Below are positions 51,941 through 55,513 of a DNA stretch of 55,513 nucleotides, piece after piece. The translations under genes and the position numbers were made by a program. Location: positions 1-55,513 of the forward strand of contig JAJACG010000006.1 in assembly GCA_022601635.1 (NCBI GenBank). The letters are read 5' to 3'. Position 1 is the stretch's first letter, and every line of letters starts with the position of its first letter. Origin of the DNA: Chlamydiales bacterium (GTDB lineage Bacteria; Chlamydiota; Chlamydiia; Chlamydiales; JAAKFR01). The notes under the pieces are model-generated. The model was not told where the DNA came from. It did no database searches and was given only the letters and a program-made list of their open reading frames with translations.

Positions 51941-54652
51941 ATGTCAGCTCTTCGTCTACTTTTCAATCTCTACCCTGGAGAGGTCAGGCGCTCTAAGCTC
52001 TTTGTCCTTTTAGGACTTTTGTGGAGTTTTGGCACCTATGGGATGTTCACCCTCTCCGAGGGTACCTTTCTTGAATATGTTGGAGCTGACTATCTTCCTG
52101 GTTGCTATGTAGCCATTGCCCTTGGTCTCTGTCTTTTCTCTTCACTACTGCTCTTCTTAATCAACAGACTACCAATGCGCCGCTTCTTTGGTGGGATTAT
52201 CACCCTTTGGAGCGCTATCTTTTTTCTTTTCTATGGGCTGCATGCCTTTACAGATCTTTCCGCCTCTCCTAGCTACTGGTTTGTTTTCCGGGTAATTGGG
52301 TGGATTATGCCTATTTCTAGCTATATATGCTTCTGGTCCTTTGTAGATCAATATTTTGATCTGCAAGATGGAAAGCGCGTCTTTGCCTTTTTCAACGCCT
52401 TTTTGCTTCTGGGTGATTTTTTAGCAGCGGGTGTGATCTCCTTTGTTGTGGAATGGGTTGGCATCTCTCCTTTAATGCTACTATTTGGTACAGTCACTGC
52501 GCTTGCTCTTCCAATGATTCTGATCATCTCACGTCAGGTGAAACCCATTTTGGATGAGGATCTCGACCATCTTGACTCCCCTCCCCCTTTGAGCATGAAA
52601 AAGGGTTTTAAGGTGCTTATTGGTTCTCGATTTACACTGACTCTGCTGCTCTTTTATTTGGTTATGCAGCTACTCAATATCATTACTGAGTACAACTATA
52701 TGGATGGTTTTGAGAGGGCGTTTGCTGGCCGTCATGGACATGAGCTGACTGCCTTTGTAGGGCGCTGTAGTATGTGGATCTCATTTGGCAATATGTTGGT
52801 CTGTTCATTGATCTATGGGCGGCTTGTCAAAAATATGGGGGTTAACAACATCATATTGATTGGTCCCTCTATTTTTATGGCTCTGTTTTCCTGCTGGTTT
52901 TGGAAGCAGGGGCTCTCAATTGCCATCTTTGGGATGATCTCAAGGGAGGGCATCTCTTATGTGATGGATGACAACAACCTCAATCTCCTTCTTAGTGGTG
53001 TGCCATCGAAGATCAAGAATCAGATTCGCATTACGGTAGAATCTTTCTTCGAGCCAGCAGGGATGTTGATATCAGCGTTTTTGCTCTTCTTTTTCCACCA
53101 AAAGAGTGTGATGCTTGGAGCCAGTGTGGCAGCTATCGCTTTTGTTGTGGTTCTTGTTTTGCGTTACCACTATCCAAAAGCGATTTTCCAGAATTTGATT
53201 GCCCACTCGATTCGATTTGGAAAGAAGGCGGTAGACTGGATTGGCAAAGGAGAGAGAAAGGAGGTGGAATTCCGCTTGCTTTCACATCTCAAATCTTCGC
53301 ATGAAAAGAGCCAGCTGCTCGCCTTCGAATACCTACTCAAGCTGAAGGACAGAACACATTTACGTCATCTTTTGAACCATATCAATCAATTCAGTCTCCC
53401 GGGAAAGATAGAGGCAATCGAACTTCTTGGTGAGAGCTGCTTTGCCAAAGAGCCACTTGTAGTTGAGAGGCTTGAGCGTCTTCGCCGTCTACTCCCCTAT
53501 CCGCAGATACGCTCTGTGATCCACCTCTACTTTGCGAGGCATGGTCTTTTTCAGCCACAGAGAGTGATGCATGATCTACATAGTGATGATATCCAATTAC
53601 GCTGTGCTGCTATCTTAACAATCAAAAGTCACCCTTTTGGCCATCAGCTTCCCACCTTCTGTCAGCTGGCCGAAGAGAGGCTGGAAGAGATGCTTCAGGG
53701 AGATGAAACGCAGCTCTGCGCAGCACTCTTAATTCTTGGATTTGAAGGGAGGAAGAGTTCTATAGAGCAGCTCTTTGGATATCTGAGTCATTCGAGCTTT
53801 GCGGTGAGACGGCAAGCAGCGAAGGCGCTTAGCCAGGTCGCAGACCCTTCAGACAGTAGCATTGGAGTGAAGCTAGCTTCACGGCTCTGCTACACCCACG
53901 ACCTGAAAACGCGCAGCTACTGTCTTGATGCGATTGAAAAATTTGCCAACCCAGACTCTCTAATTCCTCTACTCGCCAGTTCGATTCACTTCCGTCCTGA
54001 AGAGATCAAGAGAGTAGAATCATTTGCTCTGAACCACAGCAAACAGCTGAAGTTTCAACTGCTCGCATTACTGAAACAGAGCTCCTACCATGAGCGCTGT
54101 CGACTGCTCGCTGGTAGAATATTGGCCAAAACTCACCCCAGATTGCTCAAAGAGCAGATCAATCGCCTTGTTCAAAATGAGCTTGCACGCGCTTATGACT
54201 ACTTTTTCCATGCAAAAACTGTTCAAAGACAGGTTCCACAGCAAGACCTCTCCCTATTAGAAGATGCGCTCATGACTGGCTACCATTCAGTAGTCGACTT
54301 TGTGATTCAGCTAATTGGTGCAGCAAATGAGATTACCGAGTGCGACGTGCTCACTATTAGTCTCTGGAGTAGCAATAAAAAGGTGCGCGCTCACGCAATA
54401 GAATCACTTGAAAAGGCAGCTCCTCCTCGTCTTTTTGCCATGCTGCAACCACTGATTAACGATGATGATGAGGTGAAGATTAGTAATTTCCTTAGACAGG
54501 GAGGTACGCCGCTTTGCCTGACTCAGCTATTGGATAAGATGGCAGTCAGTGCCTCACCAACAGATCGTATTATCAGCGCAGGACTCAAGACGCGACTCAA
54601 CTACGCAAGAGAGAAACAGGAGAAAACTTTGGAAGAATTGGTGGCCCTATGA
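51941..54652 (+). CDS. MFS-like membrane protein fused to HEAT-like repeats
   Basis: The 903 residues have two parts. Residues 1 to about 420 hold 11-12 membrane helices resembling the MFS or ATP/ADP-translocase-like fold, with SRLVKNMG-like loops but no transport signature I can name. From about 440 to the end lies a soluble array of HEAT-like helical repeats (HLKSSHEKSQLLAFEYLL, AVRRQAAKALSQVAD, VRAHAIESLEKAA). Chlamydia has an MFS-type protein in this place, followed by a cAMP-type regulatory protein, as here. I use ATG 51941; a TTG three codons upstream is also open. It overlaps the next gene by 4 bases. The function is unknown; it may be a membrane sensor or transporter controlled by the neighbouring protein. 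Confidence 0.8.
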   Translation: MSALRLLFNLYPGEVRRSKLFVLLGLLWSFGTYGMFTLSEGTFLEYVGADYLPGCYVAIALGLCLFSSLLLFLINRLPMRRFFGGIITLWSAIFFLFYGLHAFTDLSASPSYWFVFRVIGWIMPISSYICFWSFVDQYFDLQDGKRVFAFFNAFLLLGDFLAAGVISFVVEWVGISPLMLLFGTVTALALPMILIISRQVKPILDEDLDHLDSPPPLSMKKGFKVLIGSRFTLTLLLFYLVMQLLNIITEYNYMDGFERAFAGRHGHELTAFVGRCSMWISFGNMLVCSLIYGRLVKNMGVNNIILIGPSIFMALFSCWFWKQGLSIAIFGMISREGISYVMDDNNLNLLLSGVPSKIKNQIRITVESFFEPAGMLISAFLLFFFHQKSVMLGASVAAIAFVVVLVLRYHYPKAIFQNLIAHSIRFGKKAVDWIGKGERKEVEFRLLSHLKSSHEKSQLLAFEYLLKLKDRTHLRHLLNHINQFSLPGKIEAIELLGESCFAKEPLVVERLERLRRLLPYPQIRSVIHLYFARHGLFQPQRVMHDLHSDDIQLRCAAILTIKSHPFGHQLPTFCQLAEERLEEMLQGDETQLCAALLILGFEGRKSSIEQLFGYLSHSSFAVRRQAAKALSQVADPSDSSIGVKLASRLCYTHDLKTRSYCLDAIEKFANPDSLIPLLASSIHFRPEEIKRVESFALNHSKQLKFQLLALLKQSSYHERCRLLAGRILAKTHPRLLKEQINRLVQNELARAYDYFFHAKTVQRQVPQQDLSLLEDALMTGYHSVVDFVIQLIGAANEITECDVLTISLWSSNKKVRAHAIESLEKAAPPRLFAMLQPLINDDDEVKISNFLRQGGTPLCLTQLLDKMAVSASPTDRIISAGLKTRLNYAREKQEKTLEELVAL

Positions 54653-55035
54653 ACGTAATTGACAAAGCCTTTTTGCTAAAAAAGACGGCGCTTTTTGAGA
54701 ATCTAGACTTAGATCTACTCCTTACTCTCTCTGATAAAATGGAGTTACGCCATTTCAATGGCTCAGAGCAGATCTTCCGCAAGGGGCAAGAGGCAAGCCA
54801 AATGTATGTTGTCGTCTCTGGAGAGATCGAGGTAGACCGCTATGAAAAGCCTGAGCTGTTGCGAACAGCTGACTATTTTGGCGATGAAGCGGTATTCAAC
54901 GAAAAACCGCGTCGTTATACCGCCACGTGTAGAGAAAAGGCAACCCTCCTCTCAATGACGCGCAATCACCTGCTGAGCATCATTGCGCAATGCCCCTCTG
55001 TGGCCATAGCGCTTCTTAAGAAGTATACGCTATGA
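54649..55035 (+). CDS. Cyclic-nucleotide-binding-domain protein
   Basis: A 128-residue single CNB domain: LLKKTALFENLDLDLL start, FRKGQEASQMYVVVSGEIEV around 43-62, and the phosphate-binding cassette FGDEAVFNEKPRRYTAT near 84-100. The cassette keeps Gly, Glu and an Arg, but Arg is in RRYTAT rather than the usual RxAT, so ligand binding is not certain. No effector domain is attached. Its ATG overlaps the MFS-HEAT gene, so the two probably act together. Chlamydia has the same pair. Confidence 0.88.
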   Translation: MNVIDKAFLLKKTALFENLDLDLLLTLSDKMELRHFNGSEQIFRKGQEASQMYVVVSGEIEVDRYEKPELLRTADYFGDEAVFNEKPRRYTATCREKATLLSMTRNHLLSIIAQCPSVAIALLKKYTL

Positions 55036-55513
55036 CTATTCAGATATGGGAGATTCAGTTCGTCGGCGCTTAGCCGAAGGCTGCATCTGGGATGGATGAG
55101 AACCTCTTCTTGGCACCTGAGTCTGAGGGAAGTCATTTTCTTGTGATGAACTTCGCTCTCTTGCTGCCCCTGTTTGAGGAATATCACTTTTTGATCCCTC
55201 TTTGTTCCCTGAGGTTTCATTATCACTACAGCTTTCAAAATCCCCTGCAAATGAGGTTGCTCCTGCAGCTGGCCGCCCTCCCCCTTCATCTTCTGACAAA
55301 TCAGAAGGACTAAATAGCTGTGCATCTAGTGGAAATACAAAATCTACTTGCTGCTGAGCTGGAGCTTCTTGTTCCGAATCTGAACCTGAAGTCTCATCAT
55401 AACTAAATGGCTGTGCCTGAGGTGGAAGTTCAAATGACGAACCTGCTCCTCTTTGAGAAGCCGTCAGAGATGAACCGCCAGATGCACTTTGCAAAAGAGC
55501 ATTTAGTGAAAAA
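55036..55513 (-). CDS. Disordered protein with NLS-like basic clusters, 5'-partial
   Basis: The frame is open to the window edge, so the N-terminus is missing; 158 residues are visible. The sequence is Ser/Gln/Pro/Gly-rich with acidic patches (DLSEDEGGG, SCSDNETSG) and no hydrophobic segment, so it is probably unfolded. Near the end, VPRRGS and, 13 residues further, AKRRRTE form the two halves of a bipartite nuclear-localisation-like signal. No family recognised. Its stop is directly beside the stop of the convergent cNMP-binding gene. Could be a secreted nuclear-acting protein, but this rests on composition only. Confidence 0.6.
   Translation of the reverse strand, partial: FSLNALLQSASGGSSLTASQRGAGSSFELPPQAQPFSYDETSGSDSEQEAPAQQQVDFVFPLDAQLFSPSDLSEDEGGGRPAAGATSFAGDFESCSDNETSGNKEGSKSDIPQTGAARERSSSQENDFPQTQVPRRGSHPSQMQPSAKRRRTESPISE

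Overview
The window comes from a member of the Chlamydiae, most likely one of the environmental (Chlamydia-like) families. The gene neighbourhoods are those of Chlamydia: rpsA-nusA-infB-rbfA-truB-ribF; recF-dnaN next to smpB-apbE-folD; rpmG-lolC-lolD; a TPR protein before mgtE; an amino-acid permease after the class I aldolase dhnA/fbaB; and an MFS-like gene followed by a cyclic-nucleotide-binding gene behind a small Inc-like gene. Many proteins have the paired membrane hairpin of Chlamydia inclusion-membrane (Inc) proteins. Threonine-to-glycine genes (tdh-kbl) point to an environmental lineage. Family and species cannot be fixed from the sequence alone.

Layout. 1-225: end of an unknown + strand gene. 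290-7624: reverse-strand translation block, rpsA, a stem-loop, then nusA-infB-rbfA-truB-ribF with overlapping ends. 7637-9060: two overlapping exported-protein genes, one with kinase-like motifs and one with a DUF4019-like domain. 9141-9346: tRNA-Ala(UGC) and tRNA-Ile(GAU) separated by a long hairpin. 9347-14771: Inc-like membrane proteins, an HD phosphohydrolase, an orphan ABC ATPase and an MFS transporter. 14674-16798: dnaN-recF, divergent from a MYND-finger gene joined to smpB. 18588-26349: nine-gene reverse operon rpmG-lolC-lolD-kbl-tdh-ispA-(MreD-like)-folD-apbE with a good promoter.

26459-32832: a CX5R phosphatase, a large double-hairpin membrane protein, a TPR protein, mgtE and a 2TM protein. 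32871-41766: reverse-strand run fbaB, amino-acid permease, IncA-like coiled-coil protein, methyltransferase, YihY/BrkB protein and an AsmA-like protein. 41852-44717: metNIQ methionine transporter and a small unknown. 44773-51492: accessory-looking region with a DUF378 protein, an internally repeated unknown protein, a SET-domain protein, two tandem membrane proteins with a C-terminal J-like HPD motif, a glycosyltransferase and a CDF metal transporter. 51568-55513: Inc-like gene, MFS-HEAT protein, cNMP-binding protein, and a disordered protein with NLS-like basic clusters that runs off the window.

Housekeeping genes are interleaved with candidate host-acting proteins carrying eukaryotic-type motifs: MYND, SET, J-domain HPD, PPxY, CX5R phosphatase, kinase-like motifs, NLS-like motifs and a long coiled coil behind a membrane hairpin. 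The less ordinary nucleic-acid features are a family of about 150-170 bp imperfect-palindrome intergenic repeats, the footprint of a tandem duplication at 48646-48684, and three genes whose -10 box lies only 6-8 bases before the ATG, suggesting leaderless messages. All positions and identities were judged by eye; no searches were run.
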